From the NCBI GenBank assembly GCA_043803805.1, contig JAZDJP010000023.1, forward strand, positions 19,810 through 83,809: a DNA stretch of 64,000 nucleotides, written 5' to 3'. The position numbers and the translations under genes were made by a program. The DNA comes from JAZDJP01 sp043803805 (GTDB lineage: Bacteria; Planctomycetota; JAZDJP01). Numbering within the stretch: position 1 is the stretch's first letter; every line of letters starts with the position of its first letter. The notes beneath the pieces are model-generated. The model was given only the letters and a program-made list of their open reading frames with translations. It did no database searches and had not been told where the DNA came from. Of the stretch, positions 42,049 through 49,228 are shown one piece after another.

Positions 42049-42323
42049 ACACGCCCCCCCCCCGCCGCCTCGTCCGGGACCGCCGGACCCCCTGGCAGAA
42101 AATCCAGGAGGAGGTGGTTGTGGTTTTGCCGCGGGAACGCCGCGTCTATCTCCTCAACCCGACGGCGGGCTTCCTCTGGGATCTCCTGGCCGAGCCGCGC
42201 ACCGCGGAGGAACTGGCGGGGGCGCTCGAACGGGAATTCGACGTGACGTTCGCCCGCGCGCTCGCGGACGTCCGGAACTTCACCGGCTCCCTGGCCGGGG
42301 CAGGCGTCCTTCGTGAAACGTGA
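42045..42323 (+). CDS. PqqD-like peptide-binding protein (92 aa)
   Basis: PqqD/RRE fold: TPWQKIQEEVVVVLPRERRVYLLNPTAGFLWDLL matches the family core (beta-hairpin, 'LNxTAxxIWxLL'), followed by EELAGALEREFDV and a helical end. PqqD proteins bind the leader of a precursor peptide and present it to a radical SAM enzyme. The next gene is one and overlaps by 11 bp. The ATG overlaps the MerR stop. Confidence 0.88.
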   Translation: MNTPPPRRLVRDRRTPWQKIQEEVVVVLPRERRVYLLNPTAGFLWDLLAEPRTAEELAGALEREFDVTFARALADVRNFTGSLAGAGVLRET

Positions 42324-43404
42324 GCCGACCCCCCTCCCCGTCCGACGGGCGGCCCCCGCGGTCGGTCCCCGTTTCGAAGCCCTCTGGGCGCGGGCCGAAA
42401 AACATCACATTCCCCTGCGCGTCATTCTCGAACTGACCCGGCGCTGCAACCTCGCCTGCCGCCATTGTTTCCAGGAGCGCGGCACGGGAACCGGGGACAT
42501 CCCCTTCCCGCGGATCGAGACGCTTCTCGACGAACTCCGGGAGGCGGGAACGATGTTCCTCACCCTGACGGGCGGGGAACCGCTCCTTCATCCGCGATTC
42601 GGCGACATCCTCGCCGCCGCGAGCGACCGGGGATTCGTCGTGACGGTGTTCACGAACGCCACCCGCGCGGACGAAACCACGGCGCGGCAATTCGGGAAGG
42701 CCGGCGTGGAATCCGCCGGAATCTCCCTTCTCGGCGCATCGGCGGCCGTCCATGACGCCATGACGGGCGTGCCGGGCTCTTTTGAGTCCACAACGCGGGG
42801 CATCCGGCGCCTCGCGGAGGCGGGCGTCCCCGTCCGCCTCAAGACCGTGCTCACCACGATGAATTTCCCCGACCGGCGCGCGCTGGCGGCGCTTGGGAAA
42901 TCCCTCGGCGCGGAGGCCCACCGATTCACGCCGCTCATCCATCCGGGCGAAGCGGGAAACCGCCGTCCGATCGCGCTACGGCTTCCCCGGCCCGATCTGG
43001 AGACGGCCTACCGGGAGGAATCCGGCGGCATGCGGCCATGCCCCCGCCCCGCGGCGAAAGGGGATCCCGGCTTCCTGGCCAGTTGCTCGGCCGGGCGGGC
43101 GCTCGCCGCCATCCGCGCCACGGGCCTCGTGACGGCGTGCGTCAACCTGCCAATTTCCGCCGGACGCCTGGAGGGGAACCGGTTCGCCGACCTCTGGCGG
43201 AATGCCCCCGGCTTCGCCATGCTCCGCCGGCAAACCCTCGCGGATCTCCCCGTCTGCCGCTCATGCCCCCACCGCCCGTTCTGCAAACGATGCCCGGGAC
43301 TCGCGCTCACGGAAGGGGGGAGCCTCACCGGCCCGGCCGCGGGATGCTGCCTCCGGGCGGAGATCCGCCATGCGATGTTCCAGGAGTCGCCAGAAACACG
43401 ATGA
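42313..43404 (+). CDS. Radical SAM/SPASM peptide-modifying enzyme 1 (363 aa)
   Basis: Cx3Cx2C cluster site CNLACRHC (Cys45, 49, 52), FLTLTGGEPLLHP, and a C-terminal SPASM/twitch region with CSAGRALAAI, TACVNLP and VCRSCPHRPFCKRCPG for auxiliary clusters. GTG start inside pqqD. Enzymes of this build (PqqE, AnSME and sactipeptide maturases) modify peptides. Neighbouring PqqD and a Cys-containing small ORF 1.9 kb downstream suggest RiPP maturation. The chemistry is unknown. Confidence 0.92.
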   Translation: MKREPTPLPVRRAAPAVGPRFEALWARAEKHHIPLRVILELTRRCNLACRHCFQERGTGTGDIPFPRIETLLDELREAGTMFLTLTGGEPLLHPRFGDILAAASDRGFVVTVFTNATRADETTARQFGKAGVESAGISLLGASAAVHDAMTGVPGSFESTTRGIRRLAEAGVPVRLKTVLTTMNFPDRRALAALGKSLGAEAHRFTPLIHPGEAGNRRPIALRLPRPDLETAYREESGGMRPCPRPAAKGDPGFLASCSAGRALAAIRATGLVTACVNLPISAGRLEGNRFADLWRNAPGFAMLRRQTLADLPVCRSCPHRPFCKRCPGLALTEGGSLTGPAAGCCLRAEIRHAMFQESPETR

Positions 43405-44645
43405 TGCGCTATAATGATCCCCGGATTTCGCCGATACAGGAAGAAGAAGCCGGAGTCGCCATTTTCCCATCGCCCATGAACCCCGGCCGCACCCACACTC
43501 ACCGGACCGTCCGAAATCTCCCCGCGGAACACCGGCTCGTCCTGGCGGCGGCGGGGGCCGCCGGAGAAGGCGAACTCCCCCCCCCGGCCGACGAGAGGGA
43601 AATTCTCGCCCATGCGCGGCGAACCGGTCTCTCGGGAATTCTCGCCTGGCGTCTCCTCGAGACGCGCCCCGCCGGATTTCCCATCCCTTCCGCCACGCTG
43701 ACCGCCACGATCGCCCGGGAACGAAAGACCCTGATCGCGCGGAATCTCCTGCTTCTGGAGCGCCTGGGGGAAATCGCCCTGGCGCTCGACCGGGCCGGTA
43801 CGGAATGGCTCGTCGTCAAAGGTCCCGCCCTTCTCCGGTATTACCCCGAACCCGGGACGCGGTCGTTCGGCGACCTCGACATTCTCGTCCGCCCGCGGGA
43901 CATCCCGGCCGCGGAGGCGTCCCTGGCCGCGCACGGGTACCGCTTCTCCGCCTGCCATCACCCGCGCCGCCACTACATCGAACGGCATTTTCATCTCCCT
44001 CTGGCGCGCGCCGACGACACCCGGCCGACGGTGGAACTCCACTGGGCGCTCGATCATCCGGGAGGGCATTCCCGTTTCAACGTGGATCGGCTCTTTTCCC
44101 GCGCCGTGCCCGCCTCGGCCGGAAACGTGACGTTCCGGACGCTCTCCCCGGAGGACACCCTCCTCCACCTCGCCCTCCACTACGCGTTGTCGGAACTCGA
44201 ACCCCTCCGGATCCTCCTCGACTTCCACCGGGCCTCCGCCGGGATTCCGGTGGGACCGTCCTTCATCCGCGAGGCCGGGCGCGTCCGCCTGCGCCGGGCG
44301 TTCGATTTCACGCGGGCCGCGGCTCAAGCGGTTTGGGGAGCGTCCGTTCCCGACACGCCGTTTCCGCGGATTTTCGGCATGAATCGAAATCTCCTGGCGC
44401 GGCTCATTCTCCAGACGGAATCCCCCCCGGAACGCATCTGGCGGGAATGGGCCAAACTATCCCTCTGCGACAGCCCCGTCGGCCGCCTGCGCATGCTCGG
44501 ACGGGCCCTGCTGGCCCCTCCGTCCCGGCGCCATCACCGCGCCGGACCGGAATCCTCCCCCCGACGCCTCCTCCGGCTGGCACAGGAACTCTTGAGAAAT
44601 CATCCCGCCGGGGAACGTCCGCCGCTCGTGGAGGCCCCACGATGA
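43401..44645 (+). CDS. Nucleotidyltransferase family protein, NTP_transf_5 type (414 aa)
   Basis: The PF14907-like fold is recognised from WLVVKGPALLRYYPEPGTRSF, then GDLDILVRPRDIPAAEASL (the GxxxDxDxxV nucleotidyltransferase motif) and VELHWALDHPGG. The C-terminal half is helical. Such proteins often accompany PqqD and HprK-like genes in peptide-modification loci; a nucleotide-transfer activity on the peptide or a tailoring group is inferred. ATG 43401 overlaps the radical SAM stop (ATGA). A later ATG at 43476 is possible but has no ribosome site. Confidence 0.82.
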   Translation: MMRYNDPRISPIQEEEAGVAIFPSPMNPGRTHTHRTVRNLPAEHRLVLAAAGAAGEGELPPPADEREILAHARRTGLSGILAWRLLETRPAGFPIPSATLTATIARERKTLIARNLLLLERLGEIALALDRAGTEWLVVKGPALLRYYPEPGTRSFGDLDILVRPRDIPAAEASLAAHGYRFSACHHPRRHYIERHFHLPLARADDTRPTVELHWALDHPGGHSRFNVDRLFSRAVPASAGNVTFRTLSPEDTLLHLALHYALSELEPLRILLDFHRASAGIPVGPSFIREAGRVRLRRAFDFTRAAAQAVWGASVPDTPFPRIFGMNRNLLARLILQTESPPERIWREWAKLSLCDSPVGRLRMLGRALLAPPSRRHHRAGPESSPRRLLRLAQELLRNHPAGERPPLVEAPR

Positions 44646-45262
44646 AATTACGACCCGGCCTCGTCACGATATTCGCCCTGCTCCTCTTCCCGTCCATGAT
44701 CCCCCCCGCCGCCCAAGGGGAGAAACTCCCGAGTCCCCCCCTGCGGCGCGATTTCAACTCGTACCTTCCCCCGGATCTCCTTTCGTTCCGGACCCCCGAC
44801 CCCCCGTGGCTGACACACGAACTCCGCGAGCGACGGGACGCGGATCTTTCCCGATTCATCCGCGGCTACCTCGGAAACCAGCTTCCCCCGGGCCAGGACG
44901 CCCGCCGGAAGATCGTCACCATCTACTACAAACGCTGGAATATCTCGATGGCCAATATCCTGAGAGTACAAGTCCCCTCCTATCCCGTCGAGGATCTCCG
45001 GATGCGGGATTTCCCCCCCTTCCGGAACGCCCCGCGATTCAGCATCGGCATGGCCACGGGACGCCCCCAACCGGCGGATAACCCGTTGTCCTTCGCCCCC
45101 CTCACGTCCCAGGACGCGCCTCCGAATTTACTCGATCGCCTCGACAGCGCCGAGTCATACATCGTGCCCGTTCTCTGCGGCGTGATCGGAGTGGCCGCGC
45201 TGGCGTTTGTCATCTTCGCGCTCAATACCATGATGATGAACCGGCGCATGAAAGGTCCGTGA
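44642..45262 (+). CDS. Exported single-pass protein of the locus (206 aa)
   Basis: Unrecognised. Signal peptide at 1-26 (LVTIFALLLFPSMIPPAAQG), a Pro-rich middle with no Cys, and a C-terminal membrane segment (IVPVLCGVIGVAALAFVIFALNT in parts, about residues 172-196) ending in a basic tail. Topology: periplasmic domain anchored at its C-terminus. ATG overlaps the nucleotidyltransferase stop. It could assist export of the modified product; this is inference from position. Confidence 0.7.
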   Translation: MKLRPGLVTIFALLLFPSMIPPAAQGEKLPSPPLRRDFNSYLPPDLLSFRTPDPPWLTHELRERRDADLSRFIRGYLGNQLPPGQDARRKIVTIYYKRWNISMANILRVQVPSYPVEDLRMRDFPPFRNAPRFSIGMATGRPQPADNPLSFAPLTSQDAPPNLLDRLDSAESYIVPVLCGVIGVAALAFVIFALNTMMMNRRMKGP

Positions 45263-45278
45263 GGAGCCGCGAGAAGCG

Positions 45279-45307
45279 TTGACGATACCGAACCACGGGG
45301 ATAGAAT
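45279..45307 (+). promoter_or_regulatory. Leaderless promoter of the candidate precursor peptide
   Basis: TTGACG (45279-45284), 17-bp spacer, TAGAAT (45302-45307), then exactly 6 nt before ATG 45314. Near-consensus, so the small ORF is probably expressed separately and strongly. Confidence 0.75.
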
Positions 45308-45313
45308 CCGGCC

Positions 45314-45505
45314 ATGAGATCGCCCCCTCCAAATCCGGCGCCGCTCCCCCGGCCGGAAAAGCGGCGCCCCTACGTGCCACCGGCCTTCGAGACGGAAATG
45401 CTCTACGAAGCGAACGGCCTCGCCTGCGCCAAGTGCCTGTCCGGGATCATCGACGACCCCTACTCCTGCGGATTGATTTCGGGCGGCCCGCCCGATGTCA
45501 CCTAG
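45314..45505 (+). CDS. Candidate RiPP precursor peptide (63 aa)
   Basis: Layout: Pro-rich basic N-terminus (residues 1-19), then PYVPPAFETEMLYE (19-32), which resembles the conserved 'KPYxxPxxxxxExxYExxALAC' region of PqqD-linked precursors. LACAKC (Cys38, Cys41) and a C-terminal segment with Cys52, rich in Gly, Ser and Asp, follow. Expected division: leader 1-36 recognised by PqqD, core 37-63 modified by the radical SAM enzymes. It has a private near-consensus promoter and sits between the two halves of the locus. No homology search was possible; the call rests on composition and context. Confidence 0.72.
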   Translation: MRSPPPNPAPLPRPEKRRPYVPPAFETEMLYEANGLACAKCLSGIIDDPYSCGLISGGPPDVT

Positions 45506-45547
45506 AACAGTTCACGAAGGATTCAGTCAATCGTGAATTGCTCTAGG
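45501..45547. terminator. Inverted repeat across convergent stop codons
   Basis: CTAGAACAGTTCACGA (45502-45517) pairs with TCGTGAATTGCTCTAG (45531-45546) with one mismatch and one G-U, plus an outer C-G pair. The precursor stop lies in the left arm and the glycosyltransferase stop in the loop. No U-tract, but the position fits a two-way terminator. Confidence 0.55.
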
Positions 45548-46627
45548 CGCCGCCGCCATCTCCGCCACCTCCAGCGCGACATCCCGATAGTGATGATGGC
45601 GTTCCACGAATTCCCGCCCCCGGAGGCCCCGCTCCCGGCGACCTTTCCGATCCGCCAGAATCCCCCTCAACCGGTCCGCCAGAGTGTCCGGAGACACCGG
45701 GACGAGGGGACTATCCGGAGGACATCCGAAGAGACCCGGGACGGCCCCGGAGAGAACCACGTTTCCCGCCGCCATCGCCTCGATCGCCAGAAATCCGTAG
45801 TTGGGCGAAAGCACCTGGTCCACCACAATCTCCGACGTCTCGAGGCGTTCGAGCACCCTTGCATGGGGCATGTTCCGGCACTCCTCGAATTCAAAATCCA
45901 ACCCCTCCGCCCGGAGCCGCTCCACCGCCTCCCGCACGAACCGTGTCCCCTTCACAAGCGGATTGGTCGGGGCATGGATCACCCGCGGCCGGCCGCTCTC
46001 CCGCTCCGGGCAACTCACGGATGCCGGATCGAACGGAAGCCGGAGGAGACGCGGCCGCGCAAGGAACTGCGCGGCGTTCGGCCGGGCCAGGACAATGTCC
46101 GCGACGGCCTCGAGCCTCCGCGCCTTGCGCCGGAGGTCCGCCTCCCGCCCCGCATGCGACGGCGCCGCCGCCCATTCCGAGGCGAGCCAGCGGGCCTGAC
46201 TCCCGAGCCCCGCCGCCTCCATCTCCCCGACGAGATGCGGCACCGAGCGGAGATCGGGGCCGTGAACAACCGCCATCACTTTTTTCCCGATTCCCGCGAG
46301 CGCCCGCATGTCGGCATAGGTGAGGACCCCCGTCCGTCCGCCCACGGCGAAAGGCCCCAGAAACGACTCGCTGTAATTAAAAATAAACACATCGTGCCGG
46401 AATGCCTGACGGAGAAACTCCCGGAACCCCCGAAACGCCCGAAGTCGCGGATTCCAGGATCGCGCCAGACACCGGTCGGCGCCGGCCCCCCCCTGCAGGG
46501 ACGGCGCCCCCGACGCCCAGACAACCCGGGTCACGGGAAACCCCAGTTCCCGAAGGCCCCGGGCGAGGTAGTGCGTGTAGTGCCCCACCTCGGTCAGCCC
46601 CACGAAGAACCGCGTCGCACGCGGCAT
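45527..46627 (-). CDS. GT4-like glycosyltransferase (366 aa)
   Basis: GT-B fold transferase. The N-terminal domain has THYLARGLRELGFPVTRVVWA. The C-terminal donor domain has RPRVIHAPTNPLVKGTRFV and LSPNYGFLAIEAMAAGNVVLSG (GT4 'E-x7-E'-like region: GFLAIEAMAAG), ending with a helix ERHHHYRDVALEV. It is the only gene of the locus on the minus strand and starts divergently from the HprK-like gene. GGGG lies upstream. It may glycosylate the peptide or cell-surface material; acceptor unknown. Confidence 0.82.
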   Translation of the reverse strand: MPRATRFFVGLTEVGHYTHYLARGLRELGFPVTRVVWASGAPSLQGGAGADRCLARSWNPRLRAFRGFREFLRQAFRHDVFIFNYSESFLGPFAVGGRTGVLTYADMRALAGIGKKVMAVVHGPDLRSVPHLVGEMEAAGLGSQARWLASEWAAAPSHAGREADLRRKARRLEAVADIVLARPNAAQFLARPRLLRLPFDPASVSCPERESGRPRVIHAPTNPLVKGTRFVREAVERLRAEGLDFEFEECRNMPHARVLERLETSEIVVDQVLSPNYGFLAIEAMAAGNVVLSGAVPGLFGCPPDSPLVPVSPDTLADRLRGILADRKGRRERGLRGREFVERHHHYRDVALEVAEMAAAPRAIHD

Positions 46628-46666
46628 GATTTCCCCCCCCTTCTGTCCTTTTCGCCGCCACCATCA

Positions 46667-46672
46667 TATAAT
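46667..46672 (+). promoter_or_regulatory. Leaderless -10 box of HprK-like gene
   Basis: Perfect TATAAT, exactly 6 nt before ATG 46679. The -35 is poor at normal spacing, so an activator may be needed. Confidence 0.55.
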
Positions 46673-46678
46673 GCCGGC

Positions 46679-47518
46679 ATGCCGCCTTCAAACCGGTTCC
46701 GCGGATCACGGAAACCCGCCGCGGTGTGCCTCGCCGGAATTTCCCTGAATCTCGCCTTCCCGGGCCGCGGCTGGTCCTTCGATCCCCGTGCGAACTTTCG
46801 GGATTTCCGGGCTCCGGCCGCGACGCCACATTTCAAGATCGCCATTGCCGCCGTCCCCCGGCGTCCCCTGGGGCCGGAAACCCCCCGTATCCGCCTCCGG
46901 GACAAAATACTCTCCATCGCCCGGACGGACTTCGCCGGCTCGTTCGATCTGGGCGCCGGCCGGGGACGCGCCGAAACATGGGGGACTCCTCACGCCCTCG
47001 ATTCCCTCTTCCGGGTCTTCCTCGCCGAGATCCTTCTCCGCCGACGCGGATTTCTCGTCCATGCCTCCTCCGTGCTCGGCGCGGACGGACGGGCCCTGGT
47101 TCTCCCGGGGCCTTCGGGAAGCGGAAAATCCACGATTCTCGCGAAAGCCGCCCCCGGCGACGCCCTGGCCGAGGAAACGACCGCCCTCGTGCGCGAACGC
47201 GAAGGATGGACGGCCTGGGGGCTTCCCTTCCGGCGCACCTGGCGTCACCCGGTCGTGGCGGCGCCTCTGGCGGGTCTCTTCTTCCTCGAGCGGAATCGCC
47301 GGCCCGGGCTTCATCCCCTCACCGCCGCGGGCGCGGCCGGACGGATCCTCCCCCGCACCCTGTTTTACCGCGATGACCGGGTGGGGGCCCGAAAACTCTC
47401 CTCGCTCGCCGCCCGGCTCGTTTCGGAAATACCGGCCTGGCGGTTCTCCTACCGCCTCCGCCGGTCCTGGAGATCCCTCCAAACTTCATTGACGAACGCC
47501 GCGGCACGGACTTCATAA
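46679..47518 (+). CDS. HprK-related kinase (279 aa)
   Basis: Resembles the C-terminal kinase domain of HPr kinase: GFLVHASSV near residue 125, P-loop GPSGSGKS (144-151) and DALAEETTAL (the Walker-B-like acidic region). The N-terminal 110 residues form a beta-rich domain without known motifs. HprK-like proteins without HPr recur next to PqqD proteins in peptide-modification loci, where they may phosphorylate the peptide. The start is fixed by the TATAAT 6 nt upstream. Confidence 0.82.
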   Translation: MPPSNRFRGSRKPAAVCLAGISLNLAFPGRGWSFDPRANFRDFRAPAATPHFKIAIAAVPRRPLGPETPRIRLRDKILSIARTDFAGSFDLGAGRGRAETWGTPHALDSLFRVFLAEILLRRRGFLVHASSVLGADGRALVLPGPSGSGKSTILAKAAPGDALAEETTALVREREGWTAWGLPFRRTWRHPVVAAPLAGLFFLERNRRPGLHPLTAAGAAGRILPRTLFYRDDRVGARKLSSLAARLVSEIPAWRFSYRLRRSWRSLQTSLTNAAARTS

Positions 47519-47519
47519 G

Positions 47520-47601
47520 AGTGAATAGTGGATAGTGGATAGGGGTCAGTTATACTACCCACGATTCACTATCAACTATTCACTGGCCACTATTCACTTC
47601 C
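47520..47601. repeat. 'cactattcac' repeat with long inverted arms
   Basis: gtgaatagtggatagtgga on the left pairs with tcactatcaactattcac on the right (two mismatches). The tract is made of irregular copies of cactattcac/cactatccac, also found at 33227-33255. It fills the HprK-radical SAM gap and may end one transcript. Confidence 0.65.
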
Positions 47602-47610
47602 ATCTCCGCC

Positions 47611-48687
47611 ATGACCCCACTCCCCGCCTGTGAGGATTTTCCGCTTCCCCGCCGCATCGCCGAATCGGCATTCGCCGCCTGCGTACCAATCGCCGCGACG
47701 TTCGAAATCACCCGGCGGTGCAATCTTCGTTGCCGCCACTGCTTCAACACCGACCGGCGCATCGGCGGCCCCGGAGACCCGGCGGAGATTCCGACGGAGA
47801 TCGCCATTCGAATCCTCGAAGGCCTGCGGGAGGCCGGCGGCCTCCACGTCGCCTTCACGGGTGGAGAACCTCTGATTCATCCGGACCTGGCGACGCTCGT
47901 CGGAATCGCCCGCTCCCTGGGATTCATTCCGGCCCTTCTCACCAACGGCACCCGTCTCGACCGGGGCGCGGCCGATGCCCTGGCGGAGGCGGGACTCGAG
48001 GAAATCCGGATCAGCCTTCACGGGGCCTCGGCCGCGGGCCACGACCGATTCACCGGAGAACCGGGCTCCTTCGACGCGGCCCTGCGCGGCATCGCCGCGG
48101 CCCGGGCGGCCGGGATCTCCGTGCGCCTGGCGCTTCTCCTGACCGGCGCCAGCGCCGGGGAGGCGGCCGGAATGCTGGCGCTGGCCGCCGGGATGAATCT
48201 CCCCTTCCGGATCGACCTGGCCATCACTCCGCGCCACGACGGCACGCGCCCGCCGGAGGACATCCCGGCGGACCGCGGCACCCGCGCCGCGCTGTTCCGG
48301 GGACCCCTCCGACACTTCCTCCCGACGCCCGATCCGACGCGCCCCCTCCGGTGCGCCTGCGCGCGATCCACCTGCGGCATTGACGCCACGGGAGAACTCC
48401 TGCCCTGCCTCGGGGCGCCGATCCCCGCCGGGAATCTCCGCGAACGCCCCTTCGCGGACCTCTGGCGGAATTCGCCGGTTTTAAACCGCATCCGGGCTCT
48501 CACCGACACCGACTTCACCGCGTGCGGGGCCTGCCCCCTTCGGGCGTTCTGCCGCCGCAGCCCGGGGGCCGCGTACCTGGCCACGGGAAACTACACCGGT
48601 CCCGACCCCCAGGCCTGCGTCGAGGCCGGGGTCCTCCGGGAAATCCTTTCCCCCGGGAAATCCCCGACTCCCGCATCCCGCCCATGA
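47611..48687 (+). CDS. Radical SAM/SPASM peptide-modifying enzyme 2 (358 aa)
   Basis: Cluster motif CNLRCRHC (Cys37, 41, 44), VAFTGGEPLIHPDL, IRISLHGASAAGHDRFTG, and a SPASM region RCACARSTCGIDATGELLPC, CGACPLRAFC and a last Cys in DPQAC. It resembles enzyme 1 in layout, so two successive or alternative modifications of a peptide are plausible. It overlaps the peptidase gene by 4 bp. No ribosome site is evident before ATG 47611. Confidence 0.92.
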   Translation: MTPLPACEDFPLPRRIAESAFAACVPIAATFEITRRCNLRCRHCFNTDRRIGGPGDPAEIPTEIAIRILEGLREAGGLHVAFTGGEPLIHPDLATLVGIARSLGFIPALLTNGTRLDRGAADALAEAGLEEIRISLHGASAAGHDRFTGEPGSFDAALRGIAAARAAGISVRLALLLTGASAGEAAGMLALAAGMNLPFRIDLAITPRHDGTRPPEDIPADRGTRAALFRGPLRHFLPTPDPTRPLRCACARSTCGIDATGELLPCLGAPIPAGNLRERPFADLWRNSPVLNRIRALTDTDFTACGACPLRAFCRRSPGAAYLATGNYTGPDPQACVEAGVLREILSPGKSPTPASRP

Positions 48688-49154
48688 CATCCTCCCCAAA
48701 CCCACTCCCGGCAGAGGATCCGGCCCGTCCCGCGGATAGCGCTTCGGCCTTCTGGAACCGCCTTCTTGAAAAAGGCCACGCTGTCGCCATCGTTTACGGA
48801 CAAAGCATGCGTCCCGCCCTTCGAAGCGGAGACATCGTCCTTTGCTGGAAGATTCCGGCGCACGCGGCCCGGACGGGAGACATCCTGGCCGTGCCGGCCG
48901 GCCGGCGCATCCTGTTCCATCGGCTGATCCGGCGCGTACGCCGGGAATCCAGCGGGGAATGGCGGTTGTCCCTGAAGGGGGACGCGCAGGCGAAAACGGG
49001 AAACCTGTCCTGGCCGGGCCACTCGCTCGGACGCGTGGAGGCGGCGTGGCGTGACGGCGTGACAATCCCCCTGCGGCGGGGCATCACCGCCGCGGTTCTG
49101 TCACGTTTCTCGGGAAGGCTTCAGGAATGGATGGAGGACCTGGCGCGACGTTGA
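48684..49154 (+). CDS. S24/S26-like Ser/His signal-peptidase-type protein (156 aa)
   Basis: VYGQSMRPALRSGDIVLCW carries the G-x-S-M-x-P signature with nucleophile Ser41. GDILAVPAG then RRILFHRLIRRV places His79 where the S26B (ER/SipW-type) base lies, instead of the Lys of LepB. KGDAQAKTGNLSW follows. No clear membrane anchor. As the last gene of the peptide locus it could cleave the leader from the modified peptide or act on an exported product. Confidence 0.8.
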   Translation: MTSSPNPLPAEDPARPADSASAFWNRLLEKGHAVAIVYGQSMRPALRSGDIVLCWKIPAHAARTGDILAVPAGRRILFHRLIRRVRRESSGEWRLSLKGDAQAKTGNLSWPGHSLGRVEAAWRDGVTIPLRRGITAAVLSRFSGRLQEWMEDLARR

Positions 49155-49157
49155 CCC

Positions 49158-49186
49158 GTAGGGGCGGGTTTCAAACCCGCCCCTAC
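49158..49186. repeat. Perfect palindrome gtaggggcgggttt / aaacccgcccctac
   Basis: 14-bp arms around a single C, 4 bp after the peptidase stop. This kind of palindrome is dispersed in many bacterial genomes and can end transcription. Confidence 0.65.
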
Positions 49187-49206
49187 CAACCCCATGTCCA
49201 TTTCGA

Positions 49207-49228
49207 GGGGCACGGCATGCCGTTCCCC
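49207..49228 (-). terminator. Hairpin at the end of the propeller/beta-helix gene
   Basis: GGGG.ACGGC/GCCGT.CCCC, one mismatch; located exactly at the TAG of the minus-strand gene. No U-tract. Confidence 0.4.

Noticed and set aside
43410..43415. TATAAT at the start of the nucleotidyltransferase gene as an internal promoter
   Set aside because: No usable -35 at 16-18 bp, and the ATGA overlap at 43401 explains expression.
45533..46678. Long N-terminal extension of the HprK-like frame
   Set aside because: The frame upstream of 46679 is the antisense of the glycosyltransferase gene; TATAAT 6 nt before ATG 46679 fixes the start.
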